A stretch of DNA of 64,000 nucleotides. It comes from DASQZK01 sp963771005 (GTDB lineage: Bacteria; Bacteroidota; Bacteroidia; Bacteroidales; GCA-2748055). Location: NCBI GenBank assembly GCA_963771005.1, contig CAVYRO010000006.1, positions 124,001 through 188,000 of the forward strand, in the 5' to 3' direction. Shown here in pieces: positions 10,801-18,763 of this stretch (positions are counted from its first letter, which is position 1; the number at the start of each line of letters is the position of its first letter). The position numbers and the translations under genes were made by a program. Below the pieces are notes generated by a model. The model made no database searches. It had not been told where the DNA came from and worked only from the letters and a program-made list of their open reading frames with translations.

Positions 10801-11585
10801 CCGGGAACTACCAGGATAATCAGGTAATTCCGGATACGTATCGGAGAATTATGGATAAAATGCCGGATAAACAACAGGAAAACGAAGAAAGTCAGGAGAT
10901 AAAGAACAAGGCATGTGATCATCCGGCCTTCACGGGACCTGCTGGCGCTGTTCAGATCAAGGCTGAAAAGATAATAGCCGGAAGTGTCATACACCGGATA
11001 ACCCTGCCCTGCCACCGGGTTTCTGAACCTTGGTGTGGAATTTTTTATCCGTATGGCTGGTGAGAGATTAAATTCATCCTGGTACCCGTTGTGAAGAAAA
11101 CGGTTTTCATAAGGATATTCCGTCTTAATAAGTACAAGACCTATAAACCGCAAACTGTCTTCACCCGGCAACATCCGTTCCTTCTTCAGAAAGACGGAAT
11201 TACCTATCTGGTCTATCGTACTTTCGGAAATTTTAGCGGCGAGGTCGGGTACGGGTACAGAATTATCGCTCCAGAAGTAAAGACTGTCCTTGCGATATAC
11301 AAAAACTGCCAGTCCTTCGTTTTTATACAGATCGTAAATGTACCCGGGCAAGCCGGCGAAAAGATCCTCACTTCGGGACTTATCCTCCAGCATATCCAGG
11401 ATCCTGCCTATATGTTTCTCTTTCGTAAGCAGGATTCGCTGAAAATCCTCAACATCGGCCCGGGTATAGTAACTTTTGGCAGTTTTCTTTTGATAAAACA
11501 ATGAGATCACCAGCATGATGATCATGAGAAGAAACAACCATCTGCCTTTTCCGGTAGCTGAGCGGAATATTTTAGTAGGGGCCAT
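7845..11585 (-). CDS. large NtrY-like sensor histidine kinase
   Basis: A 1246-residue membrane sensor kinase. The N terminus has a membrane helix (about 14-30), a periplasmic segment, then several helices between about 220 and 480 (e.g. FVFLLFIRHFI; LIILVVPGLIFLYFL). A second extracytoplasmic stretch precedes helices near 740-790, a further sensor segment, and a last helix near 945. A HAMP-like linker follows, then the H box HEIKNPLTPMKLGIQHLQ with His1033. The catalytic domain has the N box (NLIKN, about 1145), G1 DKGKGIP (about 1179) and TTKSGGMGMGLAIVKS. HEIKNPLTP is typical of NtrY-type kinases. No response regulator is encoded nearby, so its partner lies elsewhere. It starts 51 bases after rlmH and overlaps the AI-2E gene by four bases. 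The ligand is unknown; the double extracytoplasmic architecture is unusually large. Confidence 0.9.
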   Translation of the reverse strand: MAPTKIFRSATGKGRWLFLLMIIMLVISLFYQKKTAKSYYTRADVEDFQRILLTKEKHIGRILDMLEDKSRSEDLFAGLPGYIYDLYKNEGLAVFVYRKDSLYFWSDNSVPVPDLAAKISESTIDQIGNSVFLKKERMLPGEDSLRFIGLVLIKTEYPYENRFLHNGYQDEFNLSPAIRIKNSTPRFRNPVAGQGYPVYDTSGYYLFSLDLNSASRSREGRMITCLVLYLLTFFVFLLFIRHFIHNSPIRIRNYLIILVVPGLIFLYFLFTHNRIPAIVFDLELFSPDIFARPGILPSLGALLMLTIIAFFIIYLFYMEFHFRITELKNPKSSSFALFVVAGLLALMMYLLNVFVFRSLILDSSISFETYKVLTLSVYTFIGLLILTLQFAAFALVVDKVFSVLEFAHNGRTARIFMVIIILLIVLLLVLPLKIEVNPETTFFYCLMIVLLYYFRFGNRVRYRFSTFVIYVLLFSVFTVFEITRYSEIKSRAEMKMEAVSLSAEHDPVAELLFPDIDKKLNSDEELKKLLFAPGFNFEEFYSYVQRKYFSGFWDKYDLQITPCGPEDSVYVSPPEGTYYHCYNFFYEHVLRDGIQVPNTDFFYLDNLNGRISYFGAITYEEAAGREVTLFIELDSRLISEGLGYPELLLEDRFMSSTNEYSWAKYNRGRLITSSGDFSYSMSSKIYTSGKEGFETIQSDKYDHLVYNIDPTNTIIVSKPSLFWVDTLISFSYVFSFFFVILILLLLITNISPISLRIRWNFKNKIQTAMTSLLFLSLILIGAGTVYFSIRQYKSRQIELLEEKIQSVYVELIHRFEFETDLHDWSSDQYLNLNEVLKQFSNVFYTDINLYDEEGQLLATSRQEIFGLGLMGDMMDAVAYKEMGVLKRSQYIHDERIGDLKYLSAYVPFMNSENKMLAYLNLPYFTRQDELTREITNLVVAILNIVVLLSLLSFTIAVFMSNRITHPLRLLQENIARISLSSKNEKIIYRGKDEIGSLVQEYNQMVDEIMRSAELLARSERESAWREMAKQIAHEIKNPLTPMKLGIQHLQRIWSESGEQRPEIADKITRTLIEQIDNLSAIATEFSNFAKMPSANNVKLDLVERLKDAISLFDEYDKFPIHLNTSDYEHVYIYADKEHLNRVLINLIKNAMQSFSEGREGEIDIRLEIRGRDALISIADKGKGIPENIRDRLFQPNFTTKSGGMGMGLAIVKSIIEAAGGKIWYETELKKGTTFYVLFPLVNEIHE

Positions 11586-11636
11586 AATTTTGATTCGCAG
11601 GACTAAAGTAATAATAAGAATGCAAATATTTCACCT

Positions 11637-12107
11637 TCAGGCATGATGATATGGTTCACCGCGGATAATGGTGAAGGCCCTGTATAATTGTTCAAGGAGG
11701 ATCAGCCGTACCATCTGATGTGAGAATGTCATCTTTGACAGCGACACCTTCAAATCTGCCAATGAGAAAATTTCTTCAGAAAAACCATAAGCGCCACCCG
11801 TCATCATACAAATATCGCGCCCTTCGTTCATCCTCTGCTGAATAAACCCGGCGAAACTCTCCGAGGTAAAATGCGTTCCTTTGTCATCTAGCAAAATCAG
11901 CAGGCTTCCGCCGGGAATCAGCTTTTTTGCCGCAGCGCCTTCCCTTTCCATCTGTTCCTTCTCCGGCATGTTCCGCGTATTCCGGATATCGTTGGTTTCA
12001 AGAATTTGGAATTGAATATAATGACCGAGCCGGACCGTATACTCATTCATGGCTTCAATGAGCCATGATCGTTTTGTCTTTCCGGTAACGATGAGGGTTA
12101 TTTTCAT
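11637..12107 (-). CDS. rlmH: 23S rRNA pseudouridine-1915 N3-methyltransferase
   Basis: A 156-residue SPOUT methyltransferase, the normal RlmH length. It methylates N3 of pseudouridine 1915 in helix 69 of 23S rRNA using SAM. Recognised by the N-terminal KITLIVTGKTKRSWLIEAMNEY segment type, the SAM-knot strings LLILLDDKGTHFTSESFA and MMTGGAYGFSEE, and the highly conserved tail LSKMTFSHQMVRLILLEQLYR ending in a YHHA motif. It is transcribed divergently from the DUF4783/nadC genes; rlmH next to DUF4783 and nadC is a common order in Bacteroidota. The 55-base divergent gap must hold both promoters. Confidence 0.97.
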   Translation of the reverse strand: MKITLIVTGKTKRSWLIEAMNEYTVRLGHYIQFQILETNDIRNTRNMPEKEQMEREGAAAKKLIPGGSLLILLDDKGTHFTSESFAGFIQQRMNEGRDICMMTGGAYGFSEEIFSLADLKVSLSKMTFSHQMVRLILLEQLYRAFTIIRGEPYHHA

Positions 12108-12162
12108 GATCAGGGCTTTAAAAAATTTTTAACTATCTTGCAAAAAAATATGCAGACCAGAG

Positions 12163-12585
12163 ATGAATTCCGGATATAAATATTTCATAATGACGTTGGT
12201 TTTCATGATTCTGCTTTTGAATCAACAGGTAACCTGCGCACAATCCAATTCCGTACCTCCTGAGATTATCAGGTCATTCAAAACCGGAGACAGTAACCTC
12301 CTCAAATCACACCTTGGCGAAGAAGTAAAATTAAACATTCTTGGCAAAGAATATGAAACCGGGCAAGAAGAAGCTATCGATGTTCTTTCCGGCTTTTTCA
12401 ACACCCATACCCCTGTGGATTTTGAAATAAAGTTTGAAAGTGAAAAAAAAGATTCCAAATTTGTCATCGCCAGCCTTCACACGGGAAACGGGAATTTCAG
12501 GGTAAATTTATTCTTCCGGAAGGGTGGAAACAAAGAGGTTATACAGCTGTTAAGAATAGAAAAAGAAAATGATGCATCATTTTGA
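12163..12585 (+). CDS. DUF4783 family exported protein
   Basis: A 140-residue exported protein matching the DUF4783 family. Residues 1-27 are a signal peptide (hydrophobic ILMTLVFMILLLN-like core, cleavage after TCA-Q). The mature part is a compact alpha+beta fold resembling NTF2-like lipocalin-sized domains: PPEIIRSFKTGDSNLLKSHL, a central KEYETGQEEAIDVLSGFF helix and a terminal strand pair ending KEVIQLLRIEKEN. No catalytic residues are apparent and its function is unknown. Its 3' end overlaps nadC by 17 bases in a different frame, implying translational coupling. The association with nadC is frequent in Bacteroidota, but I know of no experimental reason for it. Confidence 0.9.
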   Translation: MNSGYKYFIMTLVFMILLLNQQVTCAQSNSVPPEIIRSFKTGDSNLLKSHLGEEVKLNILGKEYETGQEEAIDVLSGFFNTHTPVDFEIKFESEKKDSKFVIASLHTGNGNFRVNLFFRKGGNKEVIQLLRIEKENDASF

Positions 12586-13423
12586 TGAGCTTCTTAATAA
12601 ATCGATAGACATTTGGTTTGCAGAAGATATTGGAGAAGGAGATCATACAACACTCTCCACAATTCCTGAGAACGCGGGGGGCAAAGCATCACTTCTTGCC
12701 AAAGACAAGGGTATAATTGCGGGAATTTTTCTCGCCTCAAGAATTTATAAACGATTTGATCCTTCCCTTACACTTAAAGAGATCATCCCCGATGGTTCGC
12801 CGATCAAACCGGGTGATATCATCTATGAAATCTCGGGAAGTGTGCGTTCGATACTTCAGACAGAGAGGCTGGTCCTGAATGTGTTGCAGCGCCTTAGCGG
12901 TGTAGCAACCCAGACCCGCCAGTATGTCGATCTCCTGGAGGGATTTAATACCCGGATCCTTGATACGAGAAAAACCACCCCGGGAATGCGGTACGCCGAG
13001 AAGGAGGCGGTGCGTCTCGGTGGCGGTCACAACCACCGTGCCGGGCTTTTCGATATGATCCTGATCAAGGACAACCATATTGATTTTGCCGGCGGGATAA
13101 CCAATGCCGTAAGGCAGGCAAAGGAATACCTGAAGAAACAGGGTAAGAATGTTAAGATCGAAGTGGAAGCGCGCAGCCTCGATGATGTCGACGAAATCAT
13201 CCGCGTAGGAGGCATCGACCGTATCCTTCTGGATAATTTCACGCCCGAACTCACCCGCACAGCCCTGGAGATAATCGCCGGCAGGATGGAGACAGAATCT
13301 TCCGGAGGCATCACCAAAAAAAATATGCAGATGTACGCAGCCGCAGGCGTCGATTTCATTTCAGTGGGCGCCCTCACACACCAGATTCAGAGCCTGGATC
13401 TCAGCCTTAAAGCCTCTTTTTAA
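12569..13423 (+). CDS. nadC: nicotinate-nucleotide pyrophosphorylase (carboxylating)
   Basis: A 284-residue quinolinate phosphoribosyltransferase of normal length. It joins quinolinate and PRPP to give nicotinate mononucleotide, CO2 and pyrophosphate in de novo NAD synthesis. The N-terminal part (FAEDIGEGDHTTLSTIPE) is the family opening; QTERLVLNVLQRLSGVAT, ILDTRKTTPGMR, RLGGGHNHRAGLFDMILIKDNH and the late VEARSLDDVDE, LLDNF and GVDFISVGALTH segments supply the PRPP and quinolinate pocket. Two adjacent ATG codons (12569, 12572) could start it; the first is given. It overlaps the DUF4783 gene by 17 bases, and pdxH follows within about 55 bases in the same frame, so all three are probably one transcript for NAD and PLP supply. 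Confidence 0.97.
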   Translation: MMHHFDELLNKSIDIWFAEDIGEGDHTTLSTIPENAGGKASLLAKDKGIIAGIFLASRIYKRFDPSLTLKEIIPDGSPIKPGDIIYEISGSVRSILQTERLVLNVLQRLSGVATQTRQYVDLLEGFNTRILDTRKTTPGMRYAEKEAVRLGGGHNHRAGLFDMILIKDNHIDFAGGITNAVRQAKEYLKKQGKNVKIEVEARSLDDVDEIIRVGGIDRILLDNFTPELTRTALEIIAGRMETESSGGITKKNMQMYAAAGVDFISVGALTHQIQSLDLSLKASF

Positions 13424-13477
13424 AGCTCACCGCTTAATCTACTTGCGCCGTATCTATCCTTACAAAAAGAAATTGCC

Positions 13478-14098
13478 ATCAAAAATAAATTTAATCATAG
13501 GGCATTAACTGAGAATACGATCGGCAGTGATCCTGTCAGCCGCCTCGATGCATGGCTCAACGATGCCGTTTCCGAAGGTATGCCCGAACCCAACGCTATG
13601 ATCCTGTCCACCTCCGGAAGTAACGGACGCCCCTCTTCCAGGGTCGTTCTCCTGAAAGGCCTTTCTGATAAAGGACTCGTATTTTATACGAATTACAATT
13701 CACGCAAAGCTTCCGAAATTGAGGGAAACCCGTACGCCACAGCTGTATTTTACTGGCGTTCGATGGACCGGCAGGTAAGGATCGAAGGGCGGATCGAACA
13801 GGTTCCCGCAGAAGAATCGGACAACTATTTTGCCGAACGGCCCCACGACAGCCAGATCGGGGCCTGGGCCTCGCCCCAGAGCGAGACCATCCCCGGAAGG
13901 AAGTACCTTGAAGAACGATTCCGCGAATATGAAAAAAAATTCATGAACCAACCGGTACCCCGGCCTCCTCACTGGGGCGGTTACCGGATTGTCCCCGATT
14001 ATTTCGAATTCTGGCAGGCAGGCCCCGGAAGGCTGCATGACCGGCTGGCGTTCAGGAAGCAAGAGGATGCCTGGGAATTGACAAGACTCGCACCATGA
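13478..14098 (+). CDS. pdxH: pyridoxine/pyridoxamine 5'-phosphate oxidase, start codon unresolved
   Basis: PdxH oxidises pyridoxine or pyridoxamine phosphate to pyridoxal phosphate using FMN. The sure part has the FMN and substrate motifs PSSRVVLLKGLSDKGLVFYTNY, RQVRIEGRIEQV, ASPQS and the C-terminal PHWGGYRIVPDYFEFWQ and RLHDR. The first in-frame ATG, at 13580, would give only 172 residues and would cut the family N terminus. The frame stays open back to the nadC stop, and translation before that ATG gives NTIGSDPVSRLDAWLNDAV, matching the usual DPxxxFxxWLxEA segment. Yet codons 13424-13579 contain no ATG, GTG or TTG; the only candidates are ATT at 13472 and ATC at 13478. I set the start at 13478 (206 residues, close to the family norm), but a rare start, a sequencing error or a real truncation are all possible. 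Confidence 0.85.
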   Translation: MKNKFNHRALTENTIGSDPVSRLDAWLNDAVSEGMPEPNAMILSTSGSNGRPSSRVVLLKGLSDKGLVFYTNYNSRKASEIEGNPYATAVFYWRSMDRQVRIEGRIEQVPAEESDNYFAERPHDSQIGAWASPQSETIPGRKYLEERFREYEKKFMNQPVPRPPHWGGYRIVPDYFEFWQAGPGRLHDRLAFRKQEDAWELTRLAP

Positions 14099-14242
14099 TC
14101 AAAGAATATTCATCCGGGAACGCTTCACAAGTCATACAGACCAGGCAGAACAGGGCATAATCATTCCCAGGTATACTATCTTCCGCAAAAAGCTTATCTT
14201 TAACCCTGAAGAGAGATCCCTGATCAACCAAATGTAATCCAC

Positions 14243-15967
14243 ATGCGTACTTTTACCCTGACAGGTGCCCTGCTGATGCTACTGCTTTGCCCGTCTTTTA
14301 ACATCGATGCCGGTGCAAAAACCATCTACGTTTCGCCCTCCGGTACAGGTGACGGATCCGGCGAATCTCATCCCTCCGGATCGCTGAACAATGCCGTGGC
14401 TTCCCTGGCCCCAGGGGATACGGTCATTTTTCTGGACGGAGTATACCATCAGACGCTTAGCATTGATGATAAAGCCGGGACAGAGGAGAAGCCGGTGGTA
14501 CTCATGGCCCTTCATCCCGGGGAGGTCCTGATCACGGCTGATACGGTCCGGACTCATGCCGTCTATATCAATCATGCCTCCCGGATGATAATCGATGGAA
14601 TTAAGGCAGGCAACAGCCTTCATCATGCCTGGAATATAATGAATTGCAGCTATCTTACCCTTACACGCTGTGCAGGGTTTAATGCAGGTTATTATCAGGC
14701 TATCGATGGACATGCACCTGTCACCTACGAAGATAATTGCCATGTTTTCAGCATCGCCTATTCTGATCATGTGCTGGCAGAAGATATCTGGGCCTGGGGA
14801 ACGGGACGATACCTGTTCGCCTATTTTCAGTGCACCAATTCCATTGTGAGAAGAGGGGTTTTCAGGGCCGATATGTATGACAGGGCTCCGCATTCCGGGA
14901 TGAATGTCTATGATTGCAGCGGATGCATTGCCGAGAATATCATCGCTTTCGGGACCCGTTTCCATCTCCAGTCGGACTACAATTCAGGTGATCCATGGGG
15001 CCTGGTGCAGGGCGGAATGGTTTTCGACGATCATACATTTCCGGCGGATTCCAACCGCATTCTTGGATGTTTTGATCTCGACAACGGGCAATGGCGGACT
15101 GAACTGCCCAGATCGAATCCGGCCATTCATGTTATGTCGCACTGGCATGGTACGTTCGAAGATATGGTAATTTGGAAGAATGCCCTGGATTATGGTTTCG
15201 TGCTGTCGACCGATCAGGCAGTCGGTCTTCCGCAAAGGGCACTCATCGGTTCCCCTTCAAAAATCAAACAGAATACGAACCCGCACGTCAACAACCGGTA
15301 TGTTGACGGGGTCCTGACAACCCAAGCCCTATGGCCGTGGCCTAATGAAGAACTGATAAAAAGAGATCTCGGTATGGACATGACCATAACGGTATACGTC
15401 CGGGGGATGGTCATGCCGTACCTTGACATCAGGGATAACCAGGCGGAGGGCGCGGTGACCTCCATTGAATTGACCACGGGTGAAATCACCCTTCACCCTG
15501 GTGATTCACTGCAGCTTACCTATTCCCTCCTGCCGCAAGACGCTTTTTATTCCGGTGTGAAGTGGTCGTCCGGCAACCCAGCCATTATCTCTGTCAGTTC
15601 AGACGGAATGATCACGGCTCATTCGGAAGGCGTGACCCTCGTCAGCATCCTTTCTGTGGACAGCGGGTTGAGTGATACTTGTGAAGTGATCGTGGAAAAT
15701 GAAACGTCCGGCACCGGTAATGCAAAACAGGACGGTGCGGCAATCCGGGCCTACCCCAATCCGGCCATGGGAACCCTGATCGTCGAATTTGCCGCCGGGG
15801 TAAAAACATCGGTCAGATTGATCAACAACATGGGTAAAATATTGATGGAAAAAACAAGCGACATAGGCACATTGGAAATGGAAACTTCGGGGCTCAGTGC
15901 AGGTATCTACATTCTGGCGGTCAGGAACAGAGAGATGAGTAAACAGCTGATCATTTCCGTACAATAA
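14243..15967 (+). CDS. T9SS type-A cargo: right-handed beta-helix protein with Big_2 domain
   Basis: A 574-residue secreted protein. A signal peptide (1-25) is followed by a right-handed parallel beta-helix region (about 26-340): KTIYVSPSGTGDGSG, PGDTVIFLDGVYHQ, then stacked short coils such as RMIIDGIKAGNS and YLTLTRCAGFNAG. This is the fold of pectate-lyase-like and other polysaccharide-active or binding proteins, but I see no catalytic set that would name a lyase. A bacterial Ig-like Big_2 domain (about 395-480; SIELTTGEITLHPGDSLQL) comes next. The last 75 residues form a Por secretion tail: AYPNPAMGTLIVEF, then LSAGIYILAVRN and KQLIISVQ. It should therefore cross the outer membrane through the T9SS and be cleaved and anchored or released. 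No neighbours share its pathway. Confidence 0.9.
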   Translation: MRTFTLTGALLMLLLCPSFNIDAGAKTIYVSPSGTGDGSGESHPSGSLNNAVASLAPGDTVIFLDGVYHQTLSIDDKAGTEEKPVVLMALHPGEVLITADTVRTHAVYINHASRMIIDGIKAGNSLHHAWNIMNCSYLTLTRCAGFNAGYYQAIDGHAPVTYEDNCHVFSIAYSDHVLAEDIWAWGTGRYLFAYFQCTNSIVRRGVFRADMYDRAPHSGMNVYDCSGCIAENIIAFGTRFHLQSDYNSGDPWGLVQGGMVFDDHTFPADSNRILGCFDLDNGQWRTELPRSNPAIHVMSHWHGTFEDMVIWKNALDYGFVLSTDQAVGLPQRALIGSPSKIKQNTNPHVNNRYVDGVLTTQALWPWPNEELIKRDLGMDMTITVYVRGMVMPYLDIRDNQAEGAVTSIELTTGEITLHPGDSLQLTYSLLPQDAFYSGVKWSSGNPAIISVSSDGMITAHSEGVTLVSILSVDSGLSDTCEVIVENETSGTGNAKQDGAAIRAYPNPAMGTLIVEFAAGVKTSVRLINNMGKILMEKTSDIGTLEMETSGLSAGIYILAVRNREMSKQLIISVQ

Positions 15968-16177
15968 TTTTTTTACTGAGTTTCAGCGGGTAAACTTTTA
16001 CCGGCTCCTCTCTCTGGCCAGGCTTCCCGGACAAGGAGGGCTTTCCGGATAATTACCTATGGCATGTAAGATCAGGATAATGACACAGGCCTGCCAATCC
16101 GGTCATCAATTCAGGTTTATCACTGTATGTGTGGCAGTCGTCCAAATCTACATCAACCTGTTATCACCTCTAATCCG

Positions 16178-17188
16178 TCATGGATTCCGGCGATAGAACA
16201 TTTTACCGGTGAGAAGTAAGCCGGCAAAAACAAAGAACCCGAAAAGGAGGCTGCTCACGGCCACCTGCATTCCACCCGAGAGAATATGTCCGCTGGTACA
16301 CCCTCCTGCCATCCGGGCGCCAAAAATCAGGACAAAACCGCCGGCGAAGGCCCACAAGATCCTTTTCAATGAAGAAGTACCCTTGTATTTTTCCCACCTG
16401 CTGTGAATAAGTGTCAGGCGGAATTCGCGCCGGGCAACCGAGAAAACCAATCCTGCAAGAAATGCGCCTGCCAGGAAGATCAACTCCCAATGTCCGGGTA
16501 CCCGGATTTTTTCAAAATATTCTCCTGAAGTAATTCCGCTCAGGATCCCGGCCAGATAGGGATAGGTGGTGGAAGCCCCTATCGGCCGGCCTGCAACTGC
16601 CGAAGAGAAAACAATGACATCAAGAACTGCCAGGCCTGCGCCGGCGTAAAACCATCGCATTCCTTTTTCCCTTTCGGAGCGGTGTAGCCGGAAGGCAGTC
16701 CACAACAGCCCCGCACTGAAAATAAGGGTCAGGAAAAAAAACAGGAACTTGTTCCCGGCAAGAGTGGAAAGGGAGATCTGTCCGAGATCCGGACCCTCGA
16801 TGGCATGTACAAGGGGGCTGAAAAGGGTGTAAATTAACCCCCCTGCTATTCCGCCCGCTACCCCTGTCAGCGCATCCAGGGATCCCTCACCGGTAGAAAC
16901 CGCAAGTGTGCCCGGACAGTAGCCAAGGATGGCCATCCCTGCGCCGAATATCAGTCCGCCGATGATTATTCCTCCGGTCAACAGAGGTTTAATATGATAG
17001 GAGGCAAGACCCGCGGCAATTTCAATATTGAGCAGGATGGCTCCTATCGCAATTGCGACCGCAAGAGCCTTTGCAACCGTAAAATCTTCGAGAGTGGCCA
17101 TTCCGCTGATCACATCATACCGGTTGAGGTGTGCATACTGGAGAACGGCTCCGAAAAGAAAGCCCAGGATAAGAGTAGTAATGATCAT
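16178..17188 (-). CDS. YeeE/YedE family sulfur-compound transporter
   Basis: A 336-residue membrane protein of the YeeE/YedE (TsuA-like) family, whose characterised members bring thiosulfate or related sulfur species into the cell. I chose the ATG at 17188 (MIITTLILGF), where the first helix begins; the frame stays open 36 codons further upstream. About nine to ten hydrophobic helices are visible. Two family motifs are present: GYCPGT with Cys91 and ARMAGGCTSGHILSGG with Cys297, which match functional cysteines known in TsuA. The first helix reads VLQYAHLNRYD, where a cysteine is usual; it is missing here. The gene ends at 16178 and lies 160 bases downstream of the DUF6064 gene on the same strand. 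Substrate is inferred from the family only. Confidence 0.85.
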   Translation of the reverse strand: MIITTLILGFLFGAVLQYAHLNRYDVISGMATLEDFTVAKALAVAIAIGAILLNIEIAAGLASYHIKPLLTGGIIIGGLIFGAGMAILGYCPGTLAVSTGEGSLDALTGVAGGIAGGLIYTLFSPLVHAIEGPDLGQISLSTLAGNKFLFFFLTLIFSAGLLWTAFRLHRSEREKGMRWFYAGAGLAVLDVIVFSSAVAGRPIGASTTYPYLAGILSGITSGEYFEKIRVPGHWELIFLAGAFLAGLVFSVARREFRLTLIHSRWEKYKGTSSLKRILWAFAGGFVLIFGARMAGGCTSGHILSGGMQVAVSSLLFGFFVFAGLLLTGKMFYRRNP

Positions 17189-17350
17189 AGTTGTTTTTTT
17201 CAGGTTGTGGACAAAAACTACCCCGGCAGAAGCCTGAAAAGGGTATTGTCCGGGAACAAATTTAATAAAGTTTTTTACTTCTGCTACCGAAATCAAATGC
17301 TTCTGCCGGGAAGTAAAATATTACAGTATGAATGCCTCAATTCACTATAA

Positions 17351-17995
17351 TCAGGCCATCGCAGGCATACGGTTCATGGTCATGCGCAGAATCAGGGTGA
17401 GAATGGCGGCCAGAACCATTACGAAATCCTGGTAAATTCCGAAGTGCAAAGCTGCATTTATTCCCAGCAAGGCCCAAAATGAAGGAATGATAAGCAGACC
17501 GGCGGGAAACTTTTTCGACGCAAGGATGAAAAATCCCAGGGTCAGGATGGTGGTGGGACAGGGAAGTCCTGCCGATATAATCCCGGATAAGCTGTGGCCG
17601 GTCAGTAGATCGATGGCAGGATATACCAAAAGGCCATAGATCACGAATACAAGCCCGGTTATATCCCGGATATCTCCTTTAAAGGAAAAATCCATACGCT
17701 TTCTGACAAGGGAAAAATAAAGCATAAGAAAGGCCTGGATACCCATAAATACGGTAAAGACAGTGGCAGCCGGATTGATCTCCCGGAAAAATATAAACTG
17801 GTATATTATGGAATTCCATAGCCAGAGAGCCGAGAGGATGAGCGCGATAATCTGTCCCCTGAACGAAGACCGTGAAAAGAGAAATACGAGAGCTGCGACA
17901 CCGGAAAGAAAAATAATGATCTGGGCGGGGAACACTGCCGTATTGTATTTTTCAAAAACGGCAAGAAACTGGTCGGTAGAAAAGGGAGTTTTCAT
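17351..17995 (-). CDS. DUF6064-like integral membrane protein
   Basis: A 214-residue membrane protein with about seven hydrophobic helices. Its opening, MKTPFSTDQFLAVFEKYNTAVFPAQI, and the later LPCPTTILTLGFFIL segment resemble what I recall of the DUF6064 family. A conserved cysteine lies in the LPCPTT string. No enzymatic motif is visible and the function is unknown. A promoter-like TAAATTTG on the minus strand (18004-18011) ends only eight bases before the ATG, so the messenger may have almost no leader. Gene order, with the YeeE/YedE transporter downstream and a MarR gene upstream on the same strand, suggests a shared unit, but the inverted repeat at 18073-18293 separates it from marR. 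Confidence 0.75.
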   Translation of the reverse strand: MKTPFSTDQFLAVFEKYNTAVFPAQIIIFLSGVAALVFLFSRSSFRGQIIALILSALWLWNSIIYQFIFFREINPAATVFTVFMGIQAFLMLYFSLVRKRMDFSFKGDIRDITGLVFVIYGLLVYPAIDLLTGHSLSGIISAGLPCPTTILTLGFFILASKKFPAGLLIIPSFWALLGINAALHFGIYQDFVMVLAAILTLILRMTMNRMPAMA

Positions 17996-18003
17996 GATTT
18001 ATA

Positions 18004-18011
18004 CAAATTTA
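18004..18011 (-). promoter_or_regulatory. -7 promoter element of the DUF6064 gene
   Basis: On the minus strand this reads TAAATTTG, a full match to the Bacteroidota -7 consensus TAnnTTTG. Eight bases separate it from the ATG at 17995. No clear TTG lies 20 bases upstream, so the -33 element is weak. Confidence 0.5.
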
Positions 18012-18072
18012 GTTTGAATATTAATTGTTCTATCCATTTTGGATATATCAACTTTTTAATTGTGTTTGCAAG

Positions 18073-18293
18073 AAAACTCGACGACCCTTCGTCTCCGCTC
18101 AGGGACCGGTGACTTTATTCAAGAAGGTGAACTTTTCGGATGGTGTTAAGGCAGGCAAAAGGCTCCTATGTATAAATTTAAATTCAGTGACTTGCGCAAG
18201 AAGGGCCTTTTGCCTGCCTTACCACCATCCGAAAAGTTCTTCGTTCATCGAATTGACCGGTACCTGAGCGAAGCCGAAGGGTCATCGAGTTTT
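18073..18293. repeat. nested long inverted repeat (REP/MITE-like element)
   Basis: Two nested inverted repeats form one 221-base palindromic element. The outer arms are 38 bases (18073-18110 and 18256-18293), matching at about 33 positions and containing GACCCTTC, GCTCAGG and ACCGGT. The inner arms are 34 bases (18130-18163 and 18205-18238), matching at 33 of 34 positions and containing CTTTTCGGATGGTG and AAGGCAGGCAAAAGGC. A related, shorter palindrome lies at 59773-59846. The element lies between the DUF6064 and marR genes and contains no gene. It resembles a dispersed REP or MITE-type unit; it could also act as a transcription barrier. Confidence 0.85.
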
Positions 18294-18317
18294 CTTTTTG
18301 ATACCAATTAAAAAAAA

Positions 18318-18746
18318 TCAATAATTGTTTACAATGAGATCAAGGATCTTTTTCAGTTTCTGTACATCCCCTTCCGGGATATTTTTTAGCCCCTTCATCA
18401 TATTTTCTTTTGCGATCTTTTTCAGTGGTTGTTCCAGGCTTCTTCCCCTGCCGGTGAGAAAGATCCGTTGGGCACGCCGGTCATTCTCATCCGGTCGCCG
18501 CTCAACGAGGCCTTTTCTTTGCATCCCATCCAGCATTCTGGTCATACTGGCGTTATCCTTATCTGTCATTTCGGCGAGTTCTGACTGGTTCCAGCCGTCT
18601 TTAACCCACAGCCTGTTAAGAATGACCCAGTGATCGATGGTGATCTCAGGATAATGGAGATTGAAAGCCCGCTGGAGACTGTTCCGCATCACCATTGCTG
18701 TTCTGTTCAGGTAATATCCCACCGAATCTTCAAATCTGAAATTCAT
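18318..18746 (-). CDS. MarR family transcriptional regulator
   Basis: A 142-residue winged-helix regulator, standard for MarR. I chose the ATG at 18746 (MNFRFEDSVGYYLNRT); the frame extends 20 codons upstream but that stretch holds the promoter and operator. The N-terminal dimer helix (YLNRTAMVMRNSLQRAF) is followed by the helix-turn-helix (WNQSELAEMTDKDNASMTRMLDGMQRKGLVERR) and the wing (DENDRRAQRIFLTGRGR), then C-terminal helices for dimerisation. A perfect 18-base palindrome at 18764-18781 overlaps the -7 promoter element, which strongly suggests autorepression. Ligand unknown. The same palindrome arms occur upstream of the DUF1573 gene at 22633-22650. Confidence 0.93.
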   Translation of the reverse strand: MNFRFEDSVGYYLNRTAMVMRNSLQRAFNLHYPEITIDHWVILNRLWVKDGWNQSELAEMTDKDNASMTRMLDGMQRKGLVERRPDENDRRAQRIFLTGRGRSLEQPLKKIAKENMMKGLKNIPEGDVQKLKKILDLIVNNY

Positions 18747-18763
18747 TTTAATTGTTGTATCAT

